DNA of 64,000 nucleotides, from NCBI RefSeq assembly GCF_002288225.1, contig NZ_CP016777.1, forward strand, positions 992,001 to 1,056,000. Reading direction: 5' to 3'. The translations under genes and the position numbers were made by a program. This DNA is from Candidatus Planktophila dulcis. GTDB taxonomy: Bacteria > Actinomycetota > Actinomycetes > Nanopelagicales > Nanopelagicaceae. Position 1 is the first letter of the stretch, and every line of letters begins with the position of its first letter. Below the pieces are notes generated by a model. The model was not told the origin of the DNA, did no database searches, and worked only from the letters and a program-made list of their open reading frames with translations. This document shows, in pieces, positions 7,874 to 17,291 of this stretch.

Positions 7874-8409
7874 TTTTTACCGTAAGCAATAGCAACAGCT
7901 TCTTCAACTGTTGTAGTCCAATGCAAGAGATCGCGCATTCCTGGCTTCACAAAATTCTCATTTTCAAGATGCTCAACGAGTGCATGAAGTGGTTGAAATA
8001 CACCATGTGGATCAAGAATGATGACTGGCTTATCGTGAAACTTAAGATAGCGGCCAACCCAAATCTCAAAGAGTTCTTCAAGGGTTCCAAGACCACCGGG
8101 AAGGGTTATGAAGGCATCTGATAGATCTTCAATCTTCGCCTTTCGGGTGCGCATGGAATCAACAACGATGAGTTCATCGCTATCGTGATCTGCAAATTCA
8201 ATATCAACAAGTTTCTGAGGAATGATGCCAATTGTCCGGCCACCTTGACTGCGAGCACCTCGAGAGATGGCGCCCATTGCAGAGATATGGCCCCCGCCGG
8301 ATACGAGTTCAGCGCCGCTTTGTGCAATGCCAGCGCCAAGTTCAAATGCCAAATCGATAAATTTGCTATCAATCGTGGGTGATGAGGAACAAAATACTGC
8401 AATGCGCAT
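7870..8409 (-). CDS. LOG-family (TIGR00730) nucleotide 5'-monophosphate phosphoribohydrolase
   Basis: 179 aa Rossmann-like protein. SGGGHISAMGAIS at 37-49 and PGGLGTLEE at 104-112, with MRTRK at 86-90, are the lysine-decarboxylase-like/LOG signature motifs. Bacterial homologues hydrolyse AMP or cytokinin-riboside monophosphates to base plus ribose-5-phosphate. It is divergent from dapD, as LOG and dapD are also neighbours in mycobacteria. The ATG at 8409 follows TATCCT by 7 nt, so the transcript is probably leaderless. Confidence 0.87.
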   Translation of the reverse strand: MRIAVFCSSSPTIDSKFIDLAFELGAGIAQSGAELVSGGGHISAMGAISRGARSQGGRTIGIIPQKLVDIEFADHDSDELIVVDSMRTRKAKIEDLSDAFITLPGGLGTLEELFEIWVGRYLKFHDKPVIILDPHGVFQPLHALVEHLENENFVKPGMRDLLHWTTTVEEAVAIAYGKK

Positions 8410-8416
8410 GAGGGAC

Positions 8417-8422
8417 AGGATA
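8417..8422 (-). promoter_or_regulatory. -10 box of a leaderless promoter (LOG gene)
   Basis: TATCCT on the minus strand, 7 nt before the ATG at 8409. It is packed into a 30-bp divergent gap with the dapD box. Confidence 0.5.
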
Positions 8423-8427
8423 GGGGT

Positions 8428-8433
8428 TAGGCT
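8428..8433 (+). promoter_or_regulatory. -10 box of a leaderless promoter (dapD)
   Basis: TAGGCT, 6 nt before the ATG at 8440; no Shine-Dalgarno sequence is present. Confidence 0.5.
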
Positions 8434-8439
8434 TAGAAC

Positions 8440-9357
8440 ATGTCTTCTTTAGCTCATGGCCATGGAATCGCAACACTTGCGGGTTCAACAGTTCTCGATG
8501 TGTGGTTTCCATCCCCTGCTTTAGGAGCACTTGCTGGCACACCTGATGCAACCCTGACTTCGATGGTCGGAAGCGATGAAGCGCGCGGTGTCACACGCGA
8601 ATTAGTCTCAATTGAAATTGATCTCACCGTTGCACCAAAAGATGCAAAAGATGCTTATCTTCGACTTCACCTACTTTCACATCGACTTGTTAAGCCGCAT
8701 GGTCAATCCCTTGAAGGGATCTTTGGGTTACTGACAAATGTTGTCTGGACATCTGCTGGAGCTTGCGCAGTCGATGGTTTTGAAGCCACACGAGCAAAGC
8801 TCAAAGCTAAACATGGACATGTCTCAGTATTCAGTGTCGATAAATTCCCTCGCATGGTTGATTACGTCATTCCTTCCGGGGTTCGTATTGCCGATGCAGA
8901 CCGCGTTCGACTCGGTGCATACCTTTCCTCTGGTACAACTGTGATGCATGAAGGCTTTATCAACTTCAATGCTGGAACTCTCGGTACTTCAATGGTGGAA
9001 GGACGTATTTCAGCAGGAGTGGTTGTTGGGGATGGAACAGATGTTGGTGGCGGTGCATCCATCATGGGCACTCTCAGCGGTGGTGGTAAAGAGGTAATTT
9101 CAATCGGTGAGAAGTGTCTTCTCGGTGCTAATTCAGGACTTGGAATCTCACTCGGAGATAACTGCGTTATTGAAGCAGGTACATACATCACAGCTGCAGC
9201 AAAGGTGAAGCTGCCTGATGGCGAGATCGTAAAAGCTGGAACTCTCTCTGGTGCTAATAATCTTTTATTCCGTCGTAACTCACTTACTGGTGGACTTGAA
9301 GCGGTAATGCGTACCGGCACCTGGGGCGGATTGAACTCAGTTCTTCACGCTAATTGA
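8440..9357 (+). CDS. dapD: Tetrahydrodipicolinate N-succinyltransferase (actinobacterial type)
   Basis: 305 aa. The N-terminal alpha/beta domain starts MSSLAHGHGIATL. The central part is a left-handed beta-helix of hexapeptide repeats (VRLGAYLSSGTTVMHEGF, IMGTLSGGGKEVISIGEK, LLGANSGLGISLGDN). This is the long actinobacterial DapD form that transfers succinate from succinyl-CoA to tetrahydrodipicolinate in lysine and meso-diaminopimelate synthesis, feeding peptidoglycan. The gene ends 3 bp from the convergent SpoIID-like gene with no visible terminator. Confidence 0.95.
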   Translation: MSSLAHGHGIATLAGSTVLDVWFPSPALGALAGTPDATLTSMVGSDEARGVTRELVSIEIDLTVAPKDAKDAYLRLHLLSHRLVKPHGQSLEGIFGLLTNVVWTSAGACAVDGFEATRAKLKAKHGHVSVFSVDKFPRMVDYVIPSGVRIADADRVRLGAYLSSGTTVMHEGFINFNAGTLGTSMVEGRISAGVVVGDGTDVGGGASIMGTLSGGGKEVISIGEKCLLGANSGLGISLGDNCVIEAGTYITAAAKVKLPDGEIVKAGTLSGANNLLFRRNSLTGGLEAVMRTGTWGGLNSVLHAN

Positions 9358-9360
9358 TAT

Positions 9361-10548
9361 CTATTGCGCTAGCTGAAAATATGGCGAAGGAATCTTCGCA
9401 CGGCTTCTGAAGGTATCTCCTCGCAGTAACTTTGTGGATCCGTTACTGCTTGTTCCTTTGATATAGGTAACTGCTCCTGCGCTATTGCGTGAGATTATCT
9501 CCAGAGAAATAACATCAGGAAGTAGAAATGCTGCTGCAACTAAATGTTGTGTTGAACTTGCCTTCCATGAGGCAAATCGAGGATTAAGTTTGGGATCAAG
9601 GCCAGCTGGATCTGCCACAGATTGGGTATAGGAGGTTGCCTGTCCCCATGCATCAAGAGTTGTCTGTGTAGCGCCACCAGATGATGATGAGTAGTAAGCC
9701 TGTATGGGCTTGCCGTTAGCAAGAATTACCAAACTAGTTGATGAGTCAATATTGGTACGAGTAACCGCGGCCTTCCACAACGCACCAATCTTTGGCTCAG
9801 CCTCTTTTGAATATCCTACAAAGTTTTGATCTGCGATATGTGAATACACGTGGCAATCACACGATGGCTTGAGAACACTGACCTTTGATAAAGCATAGGA
9901 GCGAGATGCAATCACTTGCGCTTCAAGTGCTGCTGTTGGCCATGCAGATGACATCTCACTGATACCCCATAAATATTCATCATGAATGCTCAGAGAGTTA
10001 GTTACTTCGATTGCGCCTTTTACTACCTTCATCTGCATCTGCCCGTAGCGATACTTCACAGCACTGCCCGGTTGAGAAAAAGTGATGACCGAATTGGGCC
10101 CAGTCCATCGAATAGTGAAGCTCTTTCCAGATACTGGCCCAGTGATAACGCCACTGGCATCGAGCCTGAAGGATGCTTTCTGCCGTGTAGAAAAAGTTGC
10201 TAGGGGTGCGATATCTGTAGGACCTACTACTTCACCTGCATAGATTTGAATGAGTGAATCTGGTGTTGCCGAGACAAATGAGACTGAGCGGAGCAGATGA
10301 CCAATATTGACTCTCACAGTGTGTGTATCAACTGCTGGAGCAATCACAACATCTTTGTAGTAGAAATTAAGAATGGTAGTTGCACTCTCGCCAGCTAGTG
10401 CATGAGCTCGTGCACCCATCTGGCTCATGCCAACACCATGGCCATAGCCCGCACCAGTAAATGAAAAGGATTGCGGCGTTTCTGCCTGAGCTGTAGGAAT
10501 GAGAGAAAAAGTTAGAAGTGAGAAAAGAAGGGCTTTATACATCCTCAT
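9361..10548 (-). CDS. Secreted SpoIID/LytB-domain protein
   Basis: 395 aa from the ATG at 10548; a start at 10572 would add a charged stretch before the signal, and an ATG at 10542 is also possible. The signal peptide LLFSLLTFSLIPTAQA has an AQA cleavage site and no lipobox. GYGHGVGMSQMGARAHA just after it, and EVIASRSYAL-type spacing around AQVIASRSYALS, are SpoIID/LytB signatures (peptidoglycan stem-stripping lytic transglycosylase or amidase enhancer). The start overlaps the Wzt-like ATPase gene, placing it in the polysaccharide-export operon. A role in opening or trimming the wall around the exported polymer is inference. Confidence 0.85.
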   Translation of the reverse strand: MRMYKALLFSLLTFSLIPTAQAETPQSFSFTGAGYGHGVGMSQMGARAHALAGESATTILNFYYKDVVIAPAVDTHTVRVNIGHLLRSVSFVSATPDSLIQIYAGEVVGPTDIAPLATFSTRQKASFRLDASGVITGPVSGKSFTIRWTGPNSVITFSQPGSAVKYRYGQMQMKVVKGAIEVTNSLSIHDEYLWGISEMSSAWPTAALEAQVIASRSYALSKVSVLKPSCDCHVYSHIADQNFVGYSKEAEPKIGALWKAAVTRTNIDSSTSLVILANGKPIQAYYSSSSGGATQTTLDAWGQATSYTQSVADPAGLDPKLNPRFASWKASSTQHLVAAAFLLPDVISLEIISRNSAGAVTYIKGTSSNGSTKLLRGDTFRSRAKIPSPYFQLAQ

Positions 10549-11341
10549 CAGATGACGCGCTCTTTCTTGCATCTACGAATTCACGATAGGCGGCAATAAC
10601 ATCCGATGGATTACCTCGCATCATGAGTTTGCCCTTATTAAGCCAGATCACTTCATTACAAATATCTTCAATAGTTGCCAGCGCATGGCTAACAAGGATG
10701 AGTGCACGATCTGCAGTACGTAACTCTTTAATGCGATTAAGGCTCTTCTCCTTAAACTTCGCATCTCCCGTGCTGAGCGCCTCATCGATAATCAAAATAT
10801 CGGGTTCAACCACAGCAGCTACAGAAAAAGCTAGACGCGCATACATACCTGATGAATAGGTGCGCATTGGTGCATCAATTGATTCTCCAAGTTCAGAGAA
10901 CTCTGCAATGGAATCAAAGCTTGCATCAATTTCCTCACGAGACATACCTGCGGCGAGCCCACCTAAATAAACATTATCGCGGCCAGTCATTGAAGGATTA
11001 AAGCCAACACCTAAGGCAAGGAGTGTGCTGACACTTCCAAACACTTCCACGCGGCCTTGTGTGGGTGGAACAATTCCTGAAATCACACGCATAAGTGAGG
11101 ACTTACCAGCACCATTTGAACCAATAATGCCAAGCACTGTTCCGTAATGAACATCGATTGAAACATCATTAAGTGCGCGGACAATGCGTGTGTGCTTTTT
11201 CCCTCGTCCAAGAGTTTTTAAACGAGCTTTCAGAGTTGGCTTCTTATCAATAGATGTTGTGTAGGTAAGGCCGAGATCTTTCACCGAGACAGCGATGCTG
11301 TGGGGAGAATGTTCGTGGTTATAGTCGGACAGCGAAATCAC
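10535..11341 (-). CDS. Polysaccharide ABC exporter ATPase (Wzt/TagH-like)
   Basis: 268 aa from a GTG at 11341. Walker A GSNGAGKSS, signature YSSGMYARL, Walker B ILIIDEALSTGD and the switch His in VSHALATIED are all present. Sequence style (GIVPPTQGRVEVFGSVSTLLALGVGFNP) matches Wzt/TagH/RfbE exporters of O-antigen, teichoic acid or mycobacterial galactan. There is no C-terminal carbohydrate-binding domain. It overlaps the Wzm-like permease gene by 23 bp and the SpoIID-like gene at its other end. Confidence 0.92.
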   Translation of the reverse strand: MISLSDYNHEHSPHSIAVSVKDLGLTYTTSIDKKPTLKARLKTLGRGKKHTRIVRALNDVSIDVHYGTVLGIIGSNGAGKSSLMRVISGIVPPTQGRVEVFGSVSTLLALGVGFNPSMTGRDNVYLGGLAAGMSREEIDASFDSIAEFSELGESIDAPMRTYSSGMYARLAFSVAAVVEPDILIIDEALSTGDAKFKEKSLNRIKELRTADRALILVSHALATIEDICNEVIWLNKGKLMMRGNPSDVIAAYREFVDARKSASSDEDV

Positions 11342-12146
11342 GCTCCCTCGATAGGAAGAAATAAGTTCCTGTTAAGAAGATAAAGAGAGCCCAGGCGGTT
11401 GCATGTAAGAGGCCATTCATTGAGGGTGCCTCGGCATGCACGATAACTCGTGACCAAGCATCAAGTAAATAGAAGATTGGGTTTGCAATCTCAAGAGTTC
11501 TTATTCGATCAGAAACACTGGATGCCTCATAGAGAATCGGTGATAAGTAGAGAAGGCTTCGAGTCAGGTATGGAAGCATGCTTGAAATATCACGGAAGTA
11601 GACATTGATGCATGAAATCAAAATAGCCATACCCAGCGCCATGATGAGCGCAATCAGAAGAATTGGTATCGCCCACAACATCTGCCATGAATATGGGAGT
11701 CCGATTACTGCATGGATGATGACGAAAACAAAGAGAGTTGGAATAAATTTAAAGAGGGCAATGACTGTTGCAGAAATTGGCAGCATGATGCGAGGAAATG
11801 AAGTGTTGAGAATCAAACGCTGACCCGAAGTAATTGCCTTCACTCCCCCAGTCAAGCTATTTGCAATGAGATAGAAGAGAAAGAGGCTGGCAGTCAGGTG
11901 GCCAAATCGAATTGCATCGCTACTTCCTCCGATTACATAGATCAAAAGGAAATAGACGCCAGAGAGCAGTAGAGGGTTAAGAACTAACCAGAGCTGACCG
12001 AAGATAGAACCGTAATTCTGCTCACGAAGTTCAGAGCGGGAAAACTCGGCGATAAAGGTGCGCCGGCTCCAGAGTGAGCGCATGTACTCGCGCATGGGAG
12101 GTAATCCCGCGCGGAATGGCTCGTAAACAACTACTGGTTTCTCCAC
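11319..12146 (-). CDS. Polysaccharide ABC exporter permease (Wzm-like, ABC-2)
   Basis: 275 aa. An amphipathic N-terminus containing RSLWSRRTFIAEFSRSELR is followed by about six membrane helices, with the ABC-2 feature YGSIFGQLWLVLNPLLLSG and an RDISSMLPYL loop before the last helices. It pairs with the ATPase encoded immediately downstream to flip a lipid-linked glycan across the membrane. The glycosyltransferase gene starts upstream, 30 bp away. Confidence 0.92.
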   Translation of the reverse strand: MEKPVVVYEPFRAGLPPMREYMRSLWSRRTFIAEFSRSELREQNYGSIFGQLWLVLNPLLLSGVYFLLIYVIGGSSDAIRFGHLTASLFLFYLIANSLTGGVKAITSGQRLILNTSFPRIMLPISATVIALFKFIPTLFVFVIIHAVIGLPYSWQMLWAIPILLIALIMALGMAILISCINVYFRDISSMLPYLTRSLLYLSPILYEASSVSDRIRTLEIANPIFYLLDAWSRVIVHAEAPSMNGLLHATAWALFIFLTGTYFFLSRERDFAVRL

Positions 12147-12176
12147 GTGCGAAAGGCTACCGCAGTAGCCACCTCG

Positions 12177-13175
12177 TTATTCAGATGAAGGGACGAGAGT
12201 CTTTGGTGATGAGATAAATCCTGCTCCCCATGCGAAGTGCATGGTCGGAATCACTGCCAGGAGTAGGAAATATTCTCGAATGGAGGATGCAATTCTGACC
12301 GATGCTGCAAGGACAAAGAGAAGATAAATCCATGCTGGAATAAAGAGAATCGGTAGAAAGAATCCTGCAATCACGGAAAGTGAGAAACCAACAAGTGCAA
12401 AAGGTGGAGCAAGGTAGCGATAATTAATTGTCCCGCTATGTCGACGAGAGACAACGCGGCGCCAACGCCCATATTCAAAATATTGTTTCGCAAGTGCTCT
12501 CACCGTTGATCGCGGTCGATATGTCACATGAAGGCGAGGATCGAAATACACGATGCCTCCTTTTTCACGCAGTCGAAAATTAAGTTCCCAATCTTGTGCA
12601 CGAGTAAATCGTTCATCGAATCCACCGATAGCAACGAGTGCTTCTCGTCTAAATGCACCGAGATAGACAGTATCTACAACTCCAGCTTCTCCACCTGTGT
12701 GAAAGCGTGATGCGCCTACTCCAAGTGGGCTGCGCATTGCACCTGCAACTGCTCGCTCAAACGGTGTGGTGCCAACAGCTGCCATGACTCCACCGACGTT
12801 GACCGCCCCAGTTTTATTCAGAATTTCAACAATAAGTCTGAGATAGTCATTTGGAATTTGCGCATGTCCATCCACACGAACAACTACCGGACTCTGAGAT
12901 TTGTTGAGCGCAAGATTCAGGCCTGCGGCTGTGCGACCACTGGGATTATCAACTAAGACAACTCGTGAATCTCGGCGTGAGATGGATTGAGCAATTTCTA
13001 AGGTGCGATCATGTGAAGGTCCAACTGCAAGAATTACTTCAATCTTTCCCTGATAATCCTGAGAAAGAATTGAGTGCACTGCATCTTCGAGATGTGCCTC
13101 TTCATTTAAAACAGGAAGAATGACGCTGATGGATGGGTGTGGTGAGCCAAATAACTCAGGAGTCTGTGTCGCCAT
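12177..13175 (-). CDS. Family 2 glycosyltransferase with C-terminal membrane helices
   Basis: 332 aa. The GT-A fold starts with ISVILPVLNEEAHLEDAV; the nucleotide-sugar region reads VVRVDGHAQIP, and the acceptor-side motif is FTRAQDWELNFRLREKGG. Hydrophobic helices from about residue 250 anchor it in the membrane. It resembles succinoglycan ExoA-like transferases that add sugars to lipid-linked glycans. The sugar is unknown. Its position beside Wzm/Wzt and the LCP gene supports a role in cell-wall polymer synthesis. Confidence 0.88.
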   Translation of the reverse strand: MATQTPELFGSPHPSISVILPVLNEEAHLEDAVHSILSQDYQGKIEVILAVGPSHDRTLEIAQSISRRDSRVVLVDNPSGRTAAGLNLALNKSQSPVVVRVDGHAQIPNDYLRLIVEILNKTGAVNVGGVMAAVGTTPFERAVAGAMRSPLGVGASRFHTGGEAGVVDTVYLGAFRREALVAIGGFDERFTRAQDWELNFRLREKGGIVYFDPRLHVTYRPRSTVRALAKQYFEYGRWRRVVSRRHSGTINYRYLAPPFALVGFSLSVIAGFFLPILFIPAWIYLLFVLAASVRIASSIREYFLLLAVIPTMHFAWGAGFISSPKTLVPSSE

Positions 13176-13199
13176 AACCCCTCCACGCTATCGTCCAAG

Positions 13200-13205
13200 T
13201 ACCCT
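13200..13205 (+). promoter_or_regulatory. -10 box of a leaderless promoter (LCP gene)
   Basis: TACCCT, 6 nt before the GTG at 13212. It supports the GTG as the true start in the 36-bp divergent gap. Confidence 0.5.
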
Positions 13206-13211
13206 ACGGAT

Positions 13212-14312
13212 GTGAAATCATCTCGTGCAATTCGAATTATTACATCACTCTCTGTGGGTGTTGTCCTGATTGCATCCCTTTCATGGCTCGGATTGGGTCA
13301 GGTAAGTGGGCAAATTTCACGCATTGATGTCTTCGGTTCACTCAAAGATCGTCCGGAGAAAACCTCGCGCGCCCTCAATTACCTCGTCGTTGGTTCTGAC
13401 ACCCGTGAAGGACTTACTAAAGCGCAGATTAAAGCGCTGCGTGTAGGAAGTACGGCGGTAGCAGCAGGTGGGCGTTCTGACACAATGTTGCTTGTTCATA
13501 TTTCAAAAGCGCGTGATGCTGCATTTATCGTCTCAATTCCACGTGACACGTTGGTAACAATCCCTGCTCACCGAAGCCAAGATGGGACAAGAGATATCCC
13601 GGCTCGTCCTGGAAAAATCAATGCGGCCTTTGCATTTGGTGGCGCACCTCTATTGATTCAAACTATTGAAGATAAAACGAACCTCAAGATTGATCACTAT
13701 GTTGAAGTCAGCTTTGCTGGCTTTACGGGAGTTGTCGATGCACTGGGTGGCATTGAGGTCTGTTCTAAGGTTGCCATCAACGACCCAAAGAGCCACCTTG
13801 TGATGGCTGCAGGCACGCATGTACTCGATGGCATTGAAGCTCTCAAATATGTTCGAACACGTGATTTCGATGGTCGCGGAGATATTGGTCGCATGGAACG
13901 TCAACAACAATTTGTGGGCGCAGTGCTTCGCAAGGCAACAAGTAGCGGAGTGCTACTCAACCCAATCAAACTCACTCGGTTCTATAACGCAACCATTTCA
14001 ACAGTGAAGATGGATTCATCCGTGAATAAGAATGACCTGCTTACACTTGCAAAGCAGATGCGTAATCTCTCATCAAGCAGTGTCCGCACATTGACTGTGC
14101 CACTTTCAGATCCCAACGGAAGCTATCCAGGAGTTGGATCTGTAGTGATTTGGGATGAAGAGCTTTCAAATGATTTATGGACTCGTATCCGGGGCGATGA
14201 AGTGCTCGTTGAGACGATCAAGCCAACAGCTAAAGCAACCACAAATGCTGTGATCATCGACAAATTTAAGAGTAAAACAGCGGCTGATAATCCATGTGCA
14301 CCCTCGAAATAG
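13212..14312 (+). CDS. LytR-CpsA-Psr (LCP) family glycopolymer ligase
   Basis: 366 aa from GTG. One N-terminal membrane helix (about 8-27) precedes an extracytoplasmic LCP domain: NYLVVGSDTREG, GRSDTMLLVHI, VSIPRDTLV, KINAAFAFGG, YVEVSFAGFTGVVDALGGIEV and DGIEALKYVRTRDF-GRGDIGRMERQQQF. The conserved Arg and Asp residues bind the polyprenyl-pyrophosphate substrate. LCP enzymes attach glycopolymers to peptidoglycan (arabinogalactan or teichoic acid type). It probably finishes the polymer made and exported by the neighbouring genes. Confidence 0.93.
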   Translation: MKSSRAIRIITSLSVGVVLIASLSWLGLGQVSGQISRIDVFGSLKDRPEKTSRALNYLVVGSDTREGLTKAQIKALRVGSTAVAAGGRSDTMLLVHISKARDAAFIVSIPRDTLVTIPAHRSQDGTRDIPARPGKINAAFAFGGAPLLIQTIEDKTNLKIDHYVEVSFAGFTGVVDALGGIEVCSKVAINDPKSHLVMAAGTHVLDGIEALKYVRTRDFDGRGDIGRMERQQQFVGAVLRKATSSGVLLNPIKLTRFYNATISTVKMDSSVNKNDLLTLAKQMRNLSSSSVRTLTVPLSDPNGSYPGVGSVVIWDEELSNDLWTRIRGDEVLVETIKPTAKATTNAVIIDKFKSKTAADNPCAPSK

Positions 14313-14345
14313 CCTCAAATTTTCGGAATTCAAATAGCTCTGCAA

Positions 14346-14351
14346 TAGACT
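14346..14351 (+). promoter_or_regulatory. -10 box of a leaderless promoter (ugd)
   Basis: TAGACT, 7 nt before the ATG at 14359; no ribosome-binding site lies in the 46-bp gap after the LCP gene. Confidence 0.45.
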
Positions 14352-14358
14352 GCCACTT

Positions 14359-15669
14359 ATGACTCTGAAGCTTTCAGTAATTGGTTGCGGCTACCTCGGT
14401 GCAACACATGCGGCATGTATGTCCTCTCTCGGTTTCGAAGTAATTGGTATCGATACCGATCAGAGCAAGGTTGATCTCCTGTCTAACGGCGAGCTCCCTT
14501 TCTACGAGCCAGGGCTAGACACACTGCTTGCTGCAGAGATGAAGACCGGTCGACTCTCATTCACAACTGATTTCTCAGCTGTTGCTGATGCTGATGTTCA
14601 CTTCATCTGCGTGGGTACACCGCAGAGTAAGGATGGGCTTGCTGCAGATCTAACCTATGTAAAGTCTTCTGTCGCAGCGATTGCACCATTTCTTAAAGAA
14701 GGTTCACTCGTTGTGGGAAAGTCCACAGTTCCAGTTGGAACGGCCCAATTGCTACGCGATCAGCTTTCTACGACTGCTCCTCAAGCAGATCTTGCATGGA
14801 ACCCTGAGTTCCTTCGTGAAGGTTTCGCTGTTGAAGATACTTTGACTCCAAATCGTTTGGTTGTTGGCGTTGCCAATGATCGCGCTGAAGAGATTCTTAA
14901 AGAGGTTTATAAGCCAATCATTGATCTTGGCACTCCGTGGATTCGTGCAGATCTACCAACAGCTGAACTCGTCAAGGTCGCTGCAAACTCATTTCTTGCC
15001 ACAAAGATTTCATTTATCAATGCCATGGCTGAAGTGTGTGAAGCAGCAGGAGGAGATGTCACTGTCCTTGCTAAGGCAATTGGCTATGACCCACGTATTG
15101 GAAGCCGCTTCTTGCAGGCAGGTATTGGTTTTGGTGGAGGCTGCCTACCTAAAGATATTCGTGCATTTATGGCGCGTGCTCAAGAACTGGGTGCAGATCA
15201 AGCTCTCGAATTCTTACGTGAAATTGATGCAATCAACATTCGTGCACGTCAGCGTGTTATCGATGTAGTGCGTGCAGATTTATCTCATGACCTTACTCAA
15301 TACAAGATTGCTGTTCTCGGTGCAACATTTAAGCCCGACAGTGACGATGTGCGTGACTCTCCGGCACTTGATATCGCTGCACAACTTCAAGAAGCAGGTG
15401 CACAAGTTGTTGTTCATGATCCTAAGGGCATCGAACCTGCACGCAAGCGCTTTCCTAATCTTGATTACCAGGAGAAGGTCGTTGATGCAGTTAAAGGTGC
15501 AGATGCAATCTTGCACCTTACTGAATGGAAGGAATATCGCGAGCTCGATCCTTCAGTCATTGGTCAACTAGTAAAGTCAAAATTCCTTATTGACGGTCGC
15601 AATATGTTAGATCGCAATAAATGGCGCGCAGCTGGCTGGCGCGTACATGCACTGGGAAGAACTGACTAG
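14359..15669 (+). CDS. ugd: UDP-glucose 6-dehydrogenase
   Basis: 436 aa. NAD-binding motif [12 protein letters not shown] at the N-terminus, [17 protein letters not shown], the catalytic Cys in [10 protein letters not shown] and the C-terminal [13 protein letters not shown] identify the UDP-glucose/GDP-mannose dehydrogenase family. The KSTVPVGT and NPEFLREG forms favour UDP-glucose. It oxidises UDP-glucose to UDP-glucuronate with 2 NAD+, a precursor for acidic wall or capsule glycans. It overlaps the convergent purE by 4 bp. Confidence 0.92.
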   Translation: MTLKLSVIGCGYLGATHAACMSSLGFEVIGIDTDQSKVDLLSNGELPFYEPGLDTLLAAEMKTGRLSFTTDFSAVADADVHFICVGTPQSKDGLAADLTYVKSSVAAIAPFLKEGSLVVGKSTVPVGTAQLLRDQLSTTAPQADLAWNPEFLREGFAVEDTLTPNRLVVGVANDRAEEILKEVYKPIIDLGTPWIRADLPTAELVKVAANSFLATKISFINAMAEVCEAAGGDVTVLAKAIGYDPRIGSRFLQAGIGFGGGCLPKDIRAFMARAQELGADQALEFLREIDAINIRARQRVIDVVRADLSHDLTQYKIAVLGATFKPDSDDVRDSPALDIAAQLQEAGAQVVVHDPKGIEPARKRFPNLDYQEKVVDAVKGADAILHLTEWKEYRELDPSVIGQLVKSKFLIDGRNMLDRNKWRAAGWRVHALGRTD

Positions 15670-16181
15670 AAACCAGTTTTAGTATTGCGACGGGCGCTCA
15701 ATTGAGCGCCTTTTGCTTTTGCCTCATCTGTCAGTTCAGACAGTTGAGCCTCAATCTTCTTTGATACAGATGCATCTGATGATCCAATGATTCGTGCCGC
15801 AAGAATTCCAGCATTTTTTGCATTATCAATTCCCACAGTTGCTACTGGGATTCCACCAGGCATTTGAACGATGGAGAGAAGTGAATCCATTCCGTCCAAG
15901 TTCTTAAGAGATACGGGAACTCCGATAACAGGAAGTGTTGTGAGTGCTGCAACCATCCCCGGAAGGTGCGCTGCTCCCCCTGCGCCAGCAATGATTACTC
16001 TGTAACCCTTTGGTGCAGCGCTCTTTGCAAACTCAACCATCTCTTCTGGCATGCGATGAGCAGAGACAACATCAGCGCTATAGCTAATGCCAAATGAATC
16101 AAGTGCCTTTGCAGCTTCCTCCATGACTGGCCAATCAGAGTCAGAGCCCATGATGATTGCGACATCTTTACGATCACTCAT
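15666..16181 (-). CDS. purE: N5-carboxyaminoimidazole ribonucleotide mutase
   Basis: 171 aa. The class I PurE signature [25 protein letters not shown] and [17 protein letters not shown] is intact. It converts N5-CAIR to CAIR in de novo purine synthesis. It overlaps purK by 8 bp and acts directly after it in the pathway. Confidence 0.96.
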   Translation of the reverse strand: MSDRKDVAIIMGSDSDWPVMEEAAKALDSFGISYSADVVSAHRMPEEMVEFAKSAAPKGYRVIIAGAGGAAHLPGMVAALTTLPVIGVPVSLKNLDGMDSLLSIVQMPGGIPVATVGIDNAKNAGILAARIIGSSDASVSKKIEAQLSELTDEAKAKGAQLSARRNTKTGF

Positions 16182-17286
16182 CGATTACTCCGCTCATGTA
16201 GTCACGTGCATGCTGCACATCAGTGGTTAATTGTAGGAGGTCTGAACCAACTGCGGTGACATGGCCAATCTTGCGCCCAGCGCGAACTTCCTTCTTGTAG
16301 TGATGAAATTTGAGGTCTGGATTGCGCGCCATGAGATGCAGGTATGGGCGATACATATCCGTCTTATCGCCACCCAGGATATTTCCCATGACTGCAAAGT
16401 CGGCGGTCATCGAAGGATCGCCAAGCGGGAGATCAAGAATTGCTCGCAAGTGTTGTTCGAACTGACTTGTCACAGAGCCATCAATAGTCCAATGGCCAGA
16501 GTTATGTGGGCGCATTGCCAGCTCATTGATATAAAGATGTTCACCTTTTACAAACATCTCCACAGCCATAACGCCAATAACTCCAACTTCTTGTGCAATA
16601 TCGAGTGCAATCTTCTGCGCCTTTTCAGCTAGCTCGGCAGAAATACTCTGGGCAGGAGAGATTGTCATCGTGCAGATTCCATCCTCTTGAACAGTCTCTG
16701 TTGGCGTCCATGATGTTGCTTGTCCATGAGGTGAACGTGCGACCATCACAGCAATCTCGGTATCAAATGAGATGAGTTCTTCAATCAGTAATTGTGGCGT
16801 TGTCTTAAGCACCTCGCCCAGCTCGTCTTGGGAGTTAATCTTCCAGACTCCGCGTCCGTCATATCCACCTGAAATTGCCTTTGCAATAAGTGGATAGCGA
16901 TCAATATCTGCAGTTGATGTAACAACTTTCCAGGTTGGAGATGGGAATGAACTGAGCTTCTCGCGCATCTGCGCCTTGTCTTGTGAATAGATAAATGCTG
17001 ATGATGGTGGATAAACCTTTACACCCGTTGCTTCAAGACCTTTGATGACCGATAGCGGCACAAGCTCGTGTTCGAATGTAATGACATCGCATGAGACTGC
17101 AAATTTCTTGAGAGCTTCCAAGTCTGTGTAATCACCAACAACGTGATGGGTGATCTGGGCACCAGAATCTTCGGCGCTTTGTGCAAAGAGAAGAAGATCA
17201 ATTCCAAGTGCGGTAGCTGGCGCAACCATCATCCGTGCCAATTGTCCTGCACCTATAACGCCAACACGGGGGAATCTTTCGTTCAC
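16174..17286 (-). CDS. purK: N5-carboxyaminoimidazole ribonucleotide synthase
   Basis: 370 aa ATP-grasp enzyme. [13 protein letters not shown] opens the N-terminal domain, [12 protein letters not shown] is the glycine-rich ATP loop, and [16 protein letters not shown] is the PurK active-site motif. It uses ATP and bicarbonate to carboxylate AIR. The GTG start at 17286 lies 7 nt after a TACGAT box inside the end of birA, suggesting a leaderless purK-purE message. Confidence 0.96.
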   Translation of the reverse strand: MNERFPRVGVIGAGQLARMMVAPATALGIDLLLFAQSAEDSGAQITHHVVGDYTDLEALKKFAVSCDVITFEHELVPLSVIKGLEATGVKVYPPSSAFIYSQDKAQMREKLSSFPSPTWKVVTSTADIDRYPLIAKAISGGYDGRGVWKINSQDELGEVLKTTPQLLIEELISFDTEIAVMVARSPHGQATSWTPTETVQEDGICTMTISPAQSISAELAEKAQKIALDIAQEVGVIGVMAVEMFVKGEHLYINELAMRPHNSGHWTIDGSVTSQFEQHLRAILDLPLGDPSMTADFAVMGNILGGDKTDMYRPYLHLMARNPDLKFHHYKKEVRAGRKIGHVTAVGSDLLQLTTDVQHARDYMSGVIDE

Positions 17287-17291
17287 GGAAG

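Noticed and set aside
8862-9320. 152-codon open frame antisense to dapD
   Set aside because: Proline- and serine-rich product typical of a mirror of hexapeptide-repeat coding; no start signal.
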